Below, in pieces: positions 1 through 8,558 of a DNA stretch of 64,000 nucleotides. The DNA lies in NCBI GenBank assembly GCA_900544685.1, contig UQWA01000001.1:62001-126000 (forward strand), in the 5' to 3' direction. A model generated the notes under the pieces. That model ran no database searches. It was not told the origin of the DNA and was given only the letters and a program-made list of their open reading frames with translations. The stretch is from an uncultured Lachnospiraceae bacterium. Lineage in GTDB: Bacteria; Bacillota; Clostridia; Lachnospirales; Lachnospiraceae. Every line of letters starts with the position of its first letter. The first letter of the stretch is position 1. The translations under genes were made by a program, and so were the position numbers.

Positions 1-746
1 CATACTATGTGGGAGAATGTGACCAGAATGGTACAAGTTATGGTGTAGGAACAACATCAGACGGAGTCACTTATGTAGCTGATTTTGGAAGCAGCAATAA
101 AGTAGAGATAACAAATGCAGACGGAACGAAGGAAGTTCATTTTGACAACCAGTTCCTGACAGTACCGGACGGTTACAACATTGAAGCATACCTGAGCATT
201 ACAAAGAAAGTGCTGGATGTGGATGGTAATGCAGTCAACAGCAACGAAACCTTCTATGCAGGATTATTTGCAGATAAAGATTACACAACACTTTCTACCG
301 AAGTATCTCAGAACATCATTCCACTGAGTATGGATGGAGGATCAGAGAAGACAGTTACACTTATGGTACCGATCATTCCGGGTGGAACGGTTAATCTGTA
401 TGTAACAGAGGTAGATAAAGACGGTAATCCGGTAGCGAACAGCAAGAGTTTTGCATACGATGTGGAAGTAAGCGGCGGAGAGATTGTACTGAGTGATGAA
501 GGAAAAACGTTCTCTGTTACAATCACGAACAGTGAACAGAATGTGGAAACAGAAACGGAAACAGAAACTGAGACAGAAGTAGAAACAGAGACAGAAAAAG
601 GAACACAGAAGACCACTGAAAAGAAAACTACAAAGGCAGCCAAGACCGGAGATGACACACCAATCGGTGCACTGGCAGGCGCACTGGCAGTATCAGCGGC
701 AGTCATTGTGATCTACTTCAAACGTCGTAAAAAGAATGAAGAATAA
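1..746 (+). CDS. Cell-wall-anchored surface protein, C-terminal part (gene enters from outside the window)
   Basis: The reading frame is open from base 3 to the stop at 746, so the true start lies upstream; the GTG at 9 is only an internal valine. Visible part: beta-rich segments resembling Cna-B/SpaA-type pilin repeats (a 'YYVGE' stretch before a Cys), then a Glu-Thr repeat stalk at about residues 182-198, a Lys/Thr-rich linker, the motif AAKTGDD, a hydrophobic segment (GALAGALAVSAAVIVIYF) and the basic tail KRRKKNEE. That order is the sortase sorting-signal layout. AAKTGDD departs from canonical LPxTG but keeps the T-G pair. I infer a surface adhesin or pilin-like protein linked to peptidoglycan. 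The ligand and the N-terminal domains are outside the window. Confidence 0.75.
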   Translation, partial: YYVGECDQNGTSYGVGTTSDGVTYVADFGSSNKVEITNADGTKEVHFDNQFLTVPDGYNIEAYLSITKKVLDVDGNAVNSNETFYAGLFADKDYTTLSTEVSQNIIPLSMDGGSEKTVTLMVPIIPGGTVNLYVTEVDKDGNPVANSKSFAYDVEVSGGEIVLSDEGKTFSVTITNSEQNVETETETETETEVETETEKGTQKTTEKKTTKAAKTGDDTPIGALAGALAVSAAVIVIYFKRRKKNEE

Positions 747-796
747 TCACTCTCGACAGTGAGGAAGCTTCAAAAAGAATAAGGTAATCATACAGA

Positions 797-829
797 GCCC
801 CATGGCAGAGAAATCTGTCGTGGGGTTTT
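797..829 (+). terminator. Rho-independent terminator of the surface-protein gene
   Basis: Twelve-base-pair stem 798-809 / 814-825 (CCCCATGGCAGA with TCTGTCGTGGGG, two G-T wobbles), a GAAA loop and a TTTT run at 826-829. Confidence 0.75.
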
Positions 830-840
830 CTGCGTGCGTC

Positions 841-869
841 TTGCATCAAAGAGAAAAAGCGGTTATACT
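841..869 (+). promoter_or_regulatory. Sigma-A promoter for the AAA-ATPase/PD-(D/E)XK gene
   Basis: TTGCAT at 841-846, 17-base spacer, TATACT at 864-869, about 40 bases before the chosen start at 909. Confidence 0.6.
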
Positions 870-908
870 CAAAGAAATAGCTGAGTGCGAGAAAGGAGCA
901 GTGATTTC

Positions 909-2600
909 ATGAATCAGGTGATTAGCATTGGAAAACAAGACTTTGCGTCATTGCGTGAAAGTAATGCATTTTATGTGGATAAGACAGAGTTTATCCGTAC
1001 CTGGTGGGAAGCGCAGGACGATATTACCTTAATTACCAGACCGCGCAGATTTGGAAAAACCCTGAATATGAGTATGCTGAACTGCTTCTATTCTTTGCAG
1101 TATGCGAACCGGGGAGATTTATTTGAAGAGTTAAATATCTGGAAATATGAAAAGTACCAAAAGATACAGGGAACCTGGCCGGTTATTTTCCTGAGTTTTG
1201 CAGACGTAAAACAGGCAAATGCCGGGGATGCCATTCAAAAAATCAAGAAAATCATTGCAACGGTATGTCACCAGTCTGAGAATATTTTAAAAAGTGATAT
1301 TTTTTCAGAGTCGCAGCGTCGGCAATTTGCCTGCATCAGACCAGATATGGATGATGTGACAGCGCAAAGTGCGCTGCAGGATCTGAGCAGTTATTTGTTT
1401 CAGTATTACGGGAAAAAAGTAATTCTTTTGCTGGATGAGTATGATACACCGATGCAGGAGGCTTATATACAGGGGTACTGGAATGAAATGTCAGCATTTA
1501 TCAGAAGTCTGTTGAATTCCAGTTTTAAAACGAATCCTTATCTGGAGCGGGCAATGATGACCGGCATTACAAGGGTATCAAAAGAATCTATTTTTTCAGA
1601 TCTGAATAATCTGATGGTAATTACAACAACGTCAGAAAGATATATGGATTTTTTTGGATTTACCGAGCAGGAAGTATTTGCAGCACTGGACCGGTTCGGA
1701 ATGGGAGGACAAAAGACTGCTGTAAAACAGTGGTATGATGGCTTTACTTTTGGAACACAGAGAGATATTTATAATCCATGGTCTATTACAAATTTCCTGA
1801 AGGAAAAACAGCTCCGTCCGTACTGGGCAGATACCAGTTCCAATGGTCTGATCAACCGGTTGATTCAGAAGGCACCGGCAGAGATAAAAAGCAGTATGGA
1901 AGAACTTCTGCAGGGACAGGCAATAGAGGTGAATTTTGATGAACAGATCGTATTTGAGCAATTGGAACAGGATGAAAATGCGATTTGGAGCCTGATGGTG
2001 GCAAGTGGATATCTGAAGGTGGAGAAGGTAGAATACCGCGGAATGCTTCTGGAGCCCTGGTATCATTTGAAGATTACAAATCTGGAGACAATCAGCATGT
2101 TTTCCAATATGTTCAGAGGATGGTTCCGAAATTCGTCTTCCAGTTATAATGGATTTGTCCGTGCATTGCTGTGTGGAAATACAAAAGAAATGAATCTTTA
2201 TATGAACGATGTAGCGCTGGCGACCTTCAGTAGCTTTGATACAGGGACACATCCGTCAGAAAAAACACAGCCAGAGCGGTTTTATCACGGTTTTGTACTG
2301 GGACTTCTGGTAGAACTGCGGGATCGGTATATGGTTCATTCCAACAGAGAAAGCGGCTATGGGCGATATGATGTAATGTTAATTCCGAAAAAGAAACAGG
2401 ATCCGGCAATGATCCTGGAGTTTAAAGTGCATGATTCAGATACAGAAGAAACGCTGCAGGACACTGTGGCAGCAGCACTGAAGCAGATACAGGAAAAAAG
2501 ATACGATGCAGAATTGCTTGCGCAGGGAATAGAAGAAAAACAGATTCATCATTATGGGTTTGCCTTTGAAGGAAAAAGAGTAATGATCGGAACGGAATGA
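909..2600 (+). CDS. AAA-ATPase-like / PD-(D/E)XK nuclease family protein
   Basis: About 563 residues. The start is taken as ATG 909, because the ribosome site AGGAG (about 894-898) sits just before it; the in-frame GTG at 885 lies upstream of that site. N-terminal part: 'predicted AAA-ATPase' fold (Pfam AAA-ATPase_like) with a Walker-A-like TRPRRFGKTLNMS near residue 43 and a Walker-B-like ILLLDEYDTPM near 170. C-terminal part: PDDEXK_9-type domain with the D...ExK pattern (RYDVMLIPKK...MILEFKV). These two-domain proteins are abundant, often multicopy, in gut Firmicutes and Bacteroidetes, and their role is not settled. It is a single-gene unit between two terminators. Not a transposase or restriction enzyme as far as can be seen. 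Confidence 0.85.
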   Translation: MNQVISIGKQDFASLRESNAFYVDKTEFIRTWWEAQDDITLITRPRRFGKTLNMSMLNCFYSLQYANRGDLFEELNIWKYEKYQKIQGTWPVIFLSFADVKQANAGDAIQKIKKIIATVCHQSENILKSDIFSESQRRQFACIRPDMDDVTAQSALQDLSSYLFQYYGKKVILLLDEYDTPMQEAYIQGYWNEMSAFIRSLLNSSFKTNPYLERAMMTGITRVSKESIFSDLNNLMVITTTSERYMDFFGFTEQEVFAALDRFGMGGQKTAVKQWYDGFTFGTQRDIYNPWSITNFLKEKQLRPYWADTSSNGLINRLIQKAPAEIKSSMEELLQGQAIEVNFDEQIVFEQLEQDENAIWSLMVASGYLKVEKVEYRGMLLEPWYHLKITNLETISMFSNMFRGWFRNSSSSYNGFVRALLCGNTKEMNLYMNDVALATFSSFDTGTHPSEKTQPERFYHGFVLGLLVELRDRYMVHSNRESGYGRYDVMLIPKKKQDPAMILEFKVHDSDTEETLQDTVAAALKQIQEKRYDAELLAQGIEEKQIHHYGFAFEGKRVMIGTE

Positions 2601-2618
2601 TCTGTTCTCTTATGAACT

Positions 2619-2653
2619 CGTCAGTTGAAAATAAATCAACTGACGATTTTTTT
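2619..2653 (+). terminator. Rho-independent terminator
   Basis: Perfect 10-bp stem CGTCAGTTGA / TCAACTGACG (2619-2628 and 2636-2645) followed by a T-rich tract. Confidence 0.85.
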
Positions 2654-2669
2654 CTTAAGAAAATATTAT

Positions 2670-2759
2670 TTTGATAATAAAACTACTTGACAAACAAAAT
2701 ATTTACGCATATACTTTGAAAGTCAAATATATTTGGAATAAAAATATATGAGACTCAAA
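2670..2759 (+). promoter_or_regulatory. Three FabT-type operator boxes around the fab promoter
   Basis: TTTGA-N3-TCAAA occurs perfectly at 2715-2727, directly after the -10 hexamer. One-mismatch copies lie at 2747-2759 (TATGA-N3-TCAAA) and 2670-2682 (TTTGA-N3-TAAAA). The streptococcal FabT consensus has the same TTTGA-N3-TCAAA core. A FabT-like gene lies at the end of this gene block (13296-13748), so autoregulated repression by acyl-ACP is the likely control; this is inferred from sequence only. Confidence 0.65.
2687..2715 (+). promoter_or_regulatory. Sigma-A promoter of the fab/acc operon
   Basis: TTGACA at 2687-2692, a 17-base spacer and TATACT at 2710-2715. A near-consensus promoter, about 70 bases before fabH. 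It overlaps FabT-type boxes. Confidence 0.8.
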
Positions 2760-2787
2760 TATATAAACAGATATTAAAGGAGATTAC

Positions 2788-3753
2788 ATGAGAGCAGTAA
2801 TATGTGGGACGGGCTCGGCGGTACCGGACAAGGTTCTGGACAATGAGGAGCTGTCTCAGATGGTGGAAACCAACGATGAATGGATCCGTGAACGGACTGG
2901 TATTGCTCAAAGGCACATCGCAAAAGAAGATACCTGCGTATCACTGGCCGTGAAAGCTGCAAAGTCTGCACTGGAGCAGGCAGAGATCCCGGCTGAAGAC
3001 ATTGATCTTCTGATTGTGTCTACGATTTCATCCAACGTGGTACTGCCATGTACAGCATGTGAAGTGCAAAAAGAGATCGGAGCAGTCCATGCAGTTGCCT
3101 ATGACCTGAGTGCAGCATGTACCGGATTTGTTATGGCGTATCAGAGTGCACAGAGCTTTTTGCAGTCTGGGATCTACCGGACAGCACTGATTATTGGAAG
3201 TGAATGTCTCTCCCATCTGGTTAACTGGCAGGATCGTGGAACCTGCATCTTGTTTGGAGACGGTTCTGGTGCAGCAGTATTAAGAGCAGAACCGGGAACT
3301 GCATATCTGCCTGTGGCGCATTCGGATGGGAAAAAAGGTGCGGCGCTGAAGTGCAAAAGTCTTTTTGATGGCGATGTGGAAAATCAACATCTCCACCCGG
3401 AAGAATACAAAATGCAGATGGACGGACAGGAGGTATTTAAATTTGCGGTACGCCAGGTTCCGGCAGTGATAAAAGAAGTGCTGGAAAAAAATAATCTGAG
3501 TCTGGAAGAGATTGACTGGATCATTTTACACCAGGCAAACAGACGGATTGTGGAAGCCGTCAGCAGATATCTGAATGTGCCTCTGGAAAAATTTCCGATG
3601 AATATGCAGGAATATGGAAATACTTCATCGGCCAGCATCCCGATTCTGCTGGATGAAATGAATCGAAATCAGAGACTGAAAAAAGGGCAGAAAATAGTAC
3701 TCGCGGGATTTGGAGCGGGATTGACCTGGGGAGCAAGCGTCCTTGAGTGGTAA
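2788..3753 (+). CDS. fabH: 3-oxoacyl-ACP synthase III (KAS III)
   Basis: 321 residues, the usual length. Starts fatty-acid synthesis by condensing an acyl-CoA primer with malonyl-ACP in the cytoplasm. The Cys-His-Asn triad is visible: C111 in SAACTGF, H248 in HQANRR and N278 in GNTSSAS. ATG 2788 has AAAGGAGA eight bases upstream. First gene of the fab/acc operon, directly under the promoter and FabT-type boxes. Primer preference (acetyl versus branched) cannot be read from sequence alone. Confidence 0.95.
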   Translation: MRAVICGTGSAVPDKVLDNEELSQMVETNDEWIRERTGIAQRHIAKEDTCVSLAVKAAKSALEQAEIPAEDIDLLIVSTISSNVVLPCTACEVQKEIGAVHAVAYDLSAACTGFVMAYQSAQSFLQSGIYRTALIIGSECLSHLVNWQDRGTCILFGDGSGAAVLRAEPGTAYLPVAHSDGKKGAALKCKSLFDGDVENQHLHPEEYKMQMDGQEVFKFAVRQVPAVIKEVLEKNNLSLEEIDWIILHQANRRIVEAVSRYLNVPLEKFPMNMQEYGNTSSASIPILLDEMNRNQRLKKGQKIVLAGFGAGLTWGASVLEW

Positions 3754-3820
3754 GGTAAGAATGTTTGTACCAGATCAGAAATAATAACAACAGAATGGAA
3801 AGAAAAAGGAGATTAAAAAA

Positions 3821-4048
3821 ATGTTTGAAAAAATTAGAGAAATGATCGCAGAAAACTTAAATATTGATATGGATACCATTACAGAAGGAGCTTCTTTTAA
3901 GGAAGACCTTGGTGTGGATTCCCTGGATCTGTTTGAACTGGTAATGGCTTTAGAAGAAGAATTCGGAGTAGAAATTCCGTCAGAAGATCTGGAAGGACTG
4001 ACAACTGTTGGTGATGTTGCAAGATATGTGGAGAGTCATCAGGAATAG
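3821..4048 (+). CDS. acpP: Acyl carrier protein
   Basis: 75 residues, acidic and helical as expected. The phosphopantetheine site is S34 in GVDSLDLFEL. It carries the growing acyl chain between the Fab enzymes and is the presumed co-repressor partner (long-chain acyl-ACP) of FabT. A clear AAGGAGA site precedes ATG 3821. A 67-base gap separates it from fabH, with no terminator. Confidence 0.96.
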   Translation: MFEKIREMIAENLNIDMDTITEGASFKEDLGVDSLDLFELVMALEEEFGVEIPSEDLEGLTTVGDVARYVESHQE

Positions 4049-4069
4049 TAAAGCATACGAGGTTTAAAC

Positions 4070-5008
4070 ATGAAGACAGAAATTACAGAATTACTTGGAA
4101 TCGAATACCCGATTATCCAGGGAGGTATGGCCTGGGTAGCGGAACATCATCTGGCAGCAGCAGTATCAGAAGCCGGAGGTCTTGGACTGATCGGTGCAGC
4201 GAGTGCACCGGCGGACTGGGTCAGAGAGCAGATCCGTAAGGCAAAAGAACTGACACAGAAGCCATTTGGCGTGAATATCATGCTGATGAGTCCTTATGCC
4301 GATGATGTGGCAAAGGTGATTGTGGAAGAAGGCGTGAAGGTGGTCACCACCGGAGCCGGAAGCCCGGAAAAATATATGAAGATGTGGAAAGAAGCAGGAG
4401 TGAAGGTCATTCCGGTAGTGGCATCCGTAGCCATGGCAAAAAGAATGCAGCGTGCAGGCGCCGATGCAGTAGTGGCAGAAGGCTGTGAATCTGGTGGTCA
4501 TGTGGGAGAGAGTACCACCATGGCGCTGGTTCCGCAGGTGGTAGATGCAGTGGAGATTCCGGTGATCGCCGCAGGCGGTATCGCAGATGGAAGAGGCATT
4601 GCTGCAGCATTTATGCTGGGAGCAAGAGGCGTTCAGATGGGAACTCATTTTGTGGTAACCACAGAATCCCAGGTACATGAGAATTACAAAGACATGATTA
4701 TCCATGCCAAAGATATTGACACCCGTGTGACAGGCAGAACCACAGGACATCCGGTTCGTGCACTGAGAAATGATATGACGAAAAAATACCTTGCACTGGA
4801 AAACAGCGGTGCAGGATTCGAGGAACTGGAGCTTCTGACCCTTGGTGGTCTTCGAAAAGCCGTAGTAGAAGGGGATGTGAAGAACGGAAGTGTCATGTCC
4901 GGACAGATTGCCGGTCTGGTAAAAGAAAAAATGTCATGTCAGGAACTGATTCAGAAGCTGGTGACAGAGACAGATGCGTTACTGAAAGGAACAGGAATGT
5001 ATGAGTAA
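4070..5008 (+). CDS. fabK: Enoyl-ACP reductase II (FMN-dependent)
   Basis: 312 residues of the nitronate-monooxygenase/2-nitropropane-dioxygenase fold. N-terminal IQGGMAW and the AEGCESGGHVGE segment, which carries the family's conserved histidine, are seen, as are the FMN phosphate-binding glycines (AAGGIADGRG, LGARGVQMGT). It reduces trans-2-enoyl-ACP in the last step of elongation. No FabI is seen in the window, so FabK is the elongation reductase here; FabK enzymes are typically triclosan-insensitive. Its last eight bases overlap fabD. Confidence 0.92.
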   Translation: MKTEITELLGIEYPIIQGGMAWVAEHHLAAAVSEAGGLGLIGAASAPADWVREQIRKAKELTQKPFGVNIMLMSPYADDVAKVIVEEGVKVVTTGAGSPEKYMKMWKEAGVKVIPVVASVAMAKRMQRAGADAVVAEGCESGGHVGESTTMALVPQVVDAVEIPVIAAGGIADGRGIAAAFMLGARGVQMGTHFVVTTESQVHENYKDMIIHAKDIDTRVTGRTTGHPVRALRNDMTKKYLALENSGAGFEELELLTLGGLRKAVVEGDVKNGSVMSGQIAGLVKEKMSCQELIQKLVTETDALLKGTGMYE

Positions 5009-5906
5009 AACAGCCTTTCTTTTCCCTGGACAGGGTGTACAGAAGTGCGGCATGGGAAAAGATTTTTATGAGAACAGTCAGCAGGCAGCAAGGCTTTTTG
5101 AGGAAGCTGGAGATGCACTGGGATTGGATATGAAGGCACTTTGCTTTGAAGAAAATGATCTCCTGGATCAGACGGAATATACACAGGCAGCGCTTGTGAC
5201 CACATACCTTGCCATGTGCCGGGAACTGGAACAGCGTGGCATAAAACCTGATATTACAGCAGGCTTGAGTCTCGGAGAATATGCAGCTATTGCAGTGGCA
5301 GGTGCGATGAGCGATTTGGAAGCAATCCGTCTGGTGAGAAAACGTGGTATGCTGATGCAGCATACCGTACCGGCGGGAGAGGGCGCCATGTGTGCAATTC
5401 TGGCACTGGATGAAAAGAAAATTGAAGAAGTACTGGAAGATATTCCAGATGTAACCATTGCAAACTATAACTGTCCGGGACAGATTGTCATTACCGGAAA
5501 AACAGCAGCGGTACATCTGGCGGCAGAGAAATTAAAAGAAGCCGGGGCCAGAAGAACTTTAATGCTGAATGTCAGCGGACCATTTCATTCTCCAATGTTA
5601 AAGGCAGCAGAGAAAGATCTGAGACAGGAACTGGAACAGATACAGTTTAAAACATTGCAGATTCCATATGTAACGAATGTGAATGCACAGAAAATAACAG
5701 AAGAATCAGAAATCGCTGACCTGTTGGTAAGACAGATGTATTCCCCGGTACGCTGGATGCAAAGTATGCAGACACTCATAGAAGATCAGGTAGACACCTT
5801 TATAGAAATCGGACCGGGAAAAACACTGGAAGGATTTTTAAAGAAGATCGATAAAAATGTACAGGTGCTTCATGTATCCTGTTGGGAAGACCTGGAAAAA
5901 TTCTGA
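5001..5906 (+). CDS. fabD: Malonyl-CoA:ACP transacylase
   Basis: 301 residues. Loads malonyl groups onto AcpP. Active-site S90 lies in GLSLGEYAA, FPGQG is near the N-terminus, and the histidine-containing GPFHSPM motif follows. ATG 5001 overlaps the end of fabK (8 bases), which suggests translational coupling. Confidence 0.95.
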   Translation: MSKTAFLFPGQGVQKCGMGKDFYENSQQAARLFEEAGDALGLDMKALCFEENDLLDQTEYTQAALVTTYLAMCRELEQRGIKPDITAGLSLGEYAAIAVAGAMSDLEAIRLVRKRGMLMQHTVPAGEGAMCAILALDEKKIEEVLEDIPDVTIANYNCPGQIVITGKTAAVHLAAEKLKEAGARRTLMLNVSGPFHSPMLKAAEKDLRQELEQIQFKTLQIPYVTNVNAQKITEESEIADLLVRQMYSPVRWMQSMQTLIEDQVDTFIEIGPGKTLEGFLKKIDKNVQVLHVSCWEDLEKF

Positions 5907-5934
5907 AACATTCTTGAATGAAATAGGAGATATT

Positions 5935-6678
5935 ATGTCAGATCAGAAAATAGCAGTTGTAACCGGTGCCTCCAGAGGAATTGGCAAGGCCATCGCCCTG
6001 CGCCTGGCAAAAGACGGATACAAAGTAATCATAAATTATAACGGCTCAGAAGCAGCCGCTCTGGAAGCAAAGAACCAGATTGAACAGATGGGCGGTCAGG
6101 CAGACACGGCACAGTGCAACGTGGCAGATTTTGAAAGTTGCCAGAAGTTTGTAGAAAAAGTCATAGCAGAAAACGGACGAATCGATGTGTTAGTCAATAA
6201 TGCAGGAATTACAAGAGACGGACTTTTAATGCGTATGTCAGAAGAAGATTTTGACCGGGTACTGGATACGAATCTGAAGGGAACCTTTCATATGATCCGT
6301 TTTGTGTCCCGTTATATGTTAAAGCAGAAAAAAGGACGCATCGTCAATATGGCATCTGTAGTCGGGGTATCCGGCAATGCGGGGCAGGCAAATTATGCAG
6401 CATCTAAGGCAGGCGTGATCGGCCTGACCAAAACAGCAGCAAAGGAGCTGGCATCCCGTGGAATCACAGTAAATGCCATTGCCCCTGGATTCATTGATAC
6501 AGAGATGACCGCCGTATTAAGCGATGCTGTAAAAGAAAACAGCAGAAAACAGATCCCCCTTGGAACATTTGGTAAGCCGGAAGACGTGGCAGGTGCCGTA
6601 GCATTTCTGGTATCAGAAGATGCCGGATACATTACAGGGCAGGTGATCCATGTAGACGGTGGAATGGTGATGTGTTAA
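5935..6678 (+). CDS. fabG: 3-oxoacyl-ACP reductase
   Basis: 247 residues, a short-chain dehydrogenase. ATG 5935 is preferred over an upstream in-frame ATG at 5857, because AGGAGA lies five bases before it and the protein then starts at the usual place. NADPH-binding TGASRGIGKA is near the N-terminus, followed by NNAG and the Ser/Tyr/Lys catalytic set (MASVVG and YAASKAG). It reduces beta-ketoacyl-ACP to the hydroxyacyl form. Confidence 0.95.
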   Translation: MSDQKIAVVTGASRGIGKAIALRLAKDGYKVIINYNGSEAAALEAKNQIEQMGGQADTAQCNVADFESCQKFVEKVIAENGRIDVLVNNAGITRDGLLMRMSEEDFDRVLDTNLKGTFHMIRFVSRYMLKQKKGRIVNMASVVGVSGNAGQANYAASKAGVIGLTKTAAKELASRGITVNAIAPGFIDTEMTAVLSDAVKENSRKQIPLGTFGKPEDVAGAVAFLVSEDAGYITGQVIHVDGGMVMC

Positions 6679-6742
6679 TACCAGGGTTCAAATGTCAGAA
6701 AGCCGTTCATGCTTGCATGAAAGGAAAAGAAAGGAAAACAAC

Positions 6743-7978
6743 ATGAAAAGAAGAGTTGTGGTGACCGGCCTCGGAGCGGTTACACCTATTGGAAATACCG
6801 TGGAGGAATTCTGGAATTCCATCAAAGCGGGAACTGTTGGAATTGGGGAAATTACAAAATTTGATACAACGAATTATAAGGTAAAGCTGGCAGCGGAAGT
6901 GAAGAATTTTGATGCAAAAGAGCGCATGGATGCAAGGGCAGCCCGCAGAATGGAAGCATTTTCCCAGTTCGCGGTAGCAGCAGCAAAAGAGGCATTTGAG
7001 GATGCAGGACTGGATATGGAACAGGAAGATCCGTTCCGTGTAGGCGTAACCATTGGCTCTGGAATCGGCTCCCTGAATATTATCGAAAAAGAATACGAAA
7101 AGATTCTCACCAAAGGACCGGGAAGGGTGAATCCTCTGATGGTTCCGTTGATGATATCCAATATGGCAGCAGGAAATGTGTCCATTCAGCTTGGTTTGAA
7201 GGGAAAATGTACCAATGTAGTGACAGCCTGTGCATCAGGAACCAACTGTATCGGAGATGCCCTTCGGGCGATTCAGTACGGAGACGCGGAAATTATGCTG
7301 GCGGGAGGTACAGAGAGCAGTATTACGCCGACAGCCATAGCCGGATTTACCAATCTGACTGCACTGACCACATCTACAGATCCTCTTCGTGCATCTATAC
7401 CATTTGATAAGGACCGCAGCGGATTTGTATTGGGAGAAGGTGCAGGCGTAGTGGTTCTGGAAGAACTAGAACATGCACTTGCCAGAAATGCACATATCTA
7501 TGCGGAACTGGTGGGATACGGCGCAACAGGAGACGCCTATCATATCACATCACCGTGCGAGGACGGCAGCGGCGCAGCAAAAGCCATGGAATACGCCATG
7601 AAAGAGGCAGAGGTAACACCGGAACAGGTGGATTACATCAACGCCCACGGAACCAGTACCCATCATAATGATCTTTTTGAAACAAGAGCCATCAAACTGG
7701 CATTTGGTGATGCAGCAAAAGATCTGTACATCAATTCTACCAAATCCATGATTGGGCACCTTCTTGGTGCAGCAGGTGGTGTGGAATTTGTTACCTGTGT
7801 AAAATCCATGGAAGAAGGATACATCCATCAGACGGTCGGCACTGGCGAGACAGATCCGGAATGTGATCTGAATTATACACTTGGCGCACCGGTGGAAAAA
7901 GAACTGAACTATGTTATGACCAATTCTCTTGGATTTGGCGGGCATAATGCATCGTTGTTGTTGAAAAAGTTAGGATAG
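6743..7978 (+). CDS. fabF: 3-oxoacyl-ACP synthase II (KAS II)
   Basis: 411 residues from ATG 6743, chosen because GAAAGGAAAA precedes it and MKRRVVVTGLGAVTP is the standard N-terminus; the in-frame codon at 6692 is a poor start. Catalytic Cys163 in TACASGTN, with His in NAHGTSTHHND and GHLLGAAGG. Elongating condensing enzyme. No fabB is seen in the window. A small TTCATGC/GCATGAA hairpin lies in the fabG-fabF gap. Confidence 0.95.
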   Translation: MKRRVVVTGLGAVTPIGNTVEEFWNSIKAGTVGIGEITKFDTTNYKVKLAAEVKNFDAKERMDARAARRMEAFSQFAVAAAKEAFEDAGLDMEQEDPFRVGVTIGSGIGSLNIIEKEYEKILTKGPGRVNPLMVPLMISNMAAGNVSIQLGLKGKCTNVVTACASGTNCIGDALRAIQYGDAEIMLAGGTESSITPTAIAGFTNLTALTTSTDPLRASIPFDKDRSGFVLGEGAGVVVLEELEHALARNAHIYAELVGYGATGDAYHITSPCEDGSGAAKAMEYAMKEAEVTPEQVDYINAHGTSTHHNDLFETRAIKLAFGDAAKDLYINSTKSMIGHLLGAAGGVEFVTCVKSMEEGYIHQTVGTGETDPECDLNYTLGAPVEKELNYVMTNSLGFGGHNASLLLKKLG

Positions 7979-8019
7979 CATCGTCACACGGATGATCCGG
8001 TGGCAGGAAGGAAACAGAC

Positions 8020-8505
8020 ATGGATATCGAACAGATGATTCGGCTGGTGAATACAGTCTCTGCATCCAATCTGACAGAGTTTTCCTATGAGGAGAGTGGA
8101 ATGACTGTCAGACTGGAAAAGAAGCAGGGAAAGACAGTCATTTACCAGAATATGGCACCAATGGAAGCAGCAGCTCCTGGCATTTCACCTGTATCTGCAA
8201 AAGAACCTGTGCCAAAGGCTGGGATGGCAGAAGAAAGCACTCAGCCACAGGCAGAGAAGGACGGAACAGAAGGTAAAGTGATCACATCCCCTCTGGTGGG
8301 TGTATTTTACGCAGCTCCGGCAGAAGATGCAGAGGCATTTGTACAGGTTGGAGATACGGTGAAAAAGGGTCAGGTGCTGGCGATCGTAGAAGCCATGAAA
8401 CTGATGAATGAGATCGAAAGTGATTACGATGGAACCATCGCGGAGATTCTGGTGGAAAACGGCCAGGCGGTGGAATATGGTCAGCCATTATTTAAGCTAC
8501 AGTAA
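8020..8505 (+). CDS. accB: Acetyl-CoA carboxylase biotin carboxyl carrier protein
   Basis: 161 residues. Biotinyl domain at the C-terminus with the acceptor Lys127 in EAMKLMNE; the N-terminal 60 residues hold the helical region that binds AccC, and a Pro/Ala-rich linker follows. Subunit of acetyl-CoA carboxylase, which makes malonyl-CoA for FabD. Confidence 0.95.
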   Translation: MDIEQMIRLVNTVSASNLTEFSYEESGMTVRLEKKQGKTVIYQNMAPMEAAAPGISPVSAKEPVPKAGMAEESTQPQAEKDGTEGKVITSPLVGVFYAAPAEDAEAFVQVGDTVKKGQVLAIVEAMKLMNEIESDYDGTIAEILVENGQAVEYGQPLFKLQ

Positions 8506-8510
8506 GACAC

Positions 8511-8543
8511 AGGAGGTTATGTATCTGCAGGTCAGATACATAA
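8511..8543 (+). other. AGGAGG followed by a perfect hairpin in the accB-fabZ spacer
   Basis: AGGAGG at 8511-8516 is immediately followed by an 11-bp perfect stem (8517-8527 with 8533-8543, TTATGTATCTG / CAGATACATAA, 5-base loop). No T run follows, so it is not a terminator. An ATG inside the stem (8519) would give a nine-codon mini-frame, but its spacing to AGGAGG (2 bases) is too short for normal initiation. Confidence 0.5.
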
Positions 8544-8558
8544 GATGAGAAGATAAGT

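Noticed and set aside
308..706. Minus-strand open frame of 132 codons, rich in Ser and Val
   Set aside because: It is the mirror image of the Glu-Thr repeat and membrane part of the surface protein; low-complexity shadow without a ribosome site.
909..2600. Transposase or restriction-modification gene next to the surface protein
   Set aside because: The P-loop plus PD-(D/E)XK layout matches the predicted AAA-ATPase/PDDEXK_9 family, and no inverted ends or methylase are near.
4166..4750. Minus-strand frame of 194 codons, rich in His and Cys
   Set aside because: Shadow of fabK; His/Cys-rich content is the antisense of GTG/GCA codons.
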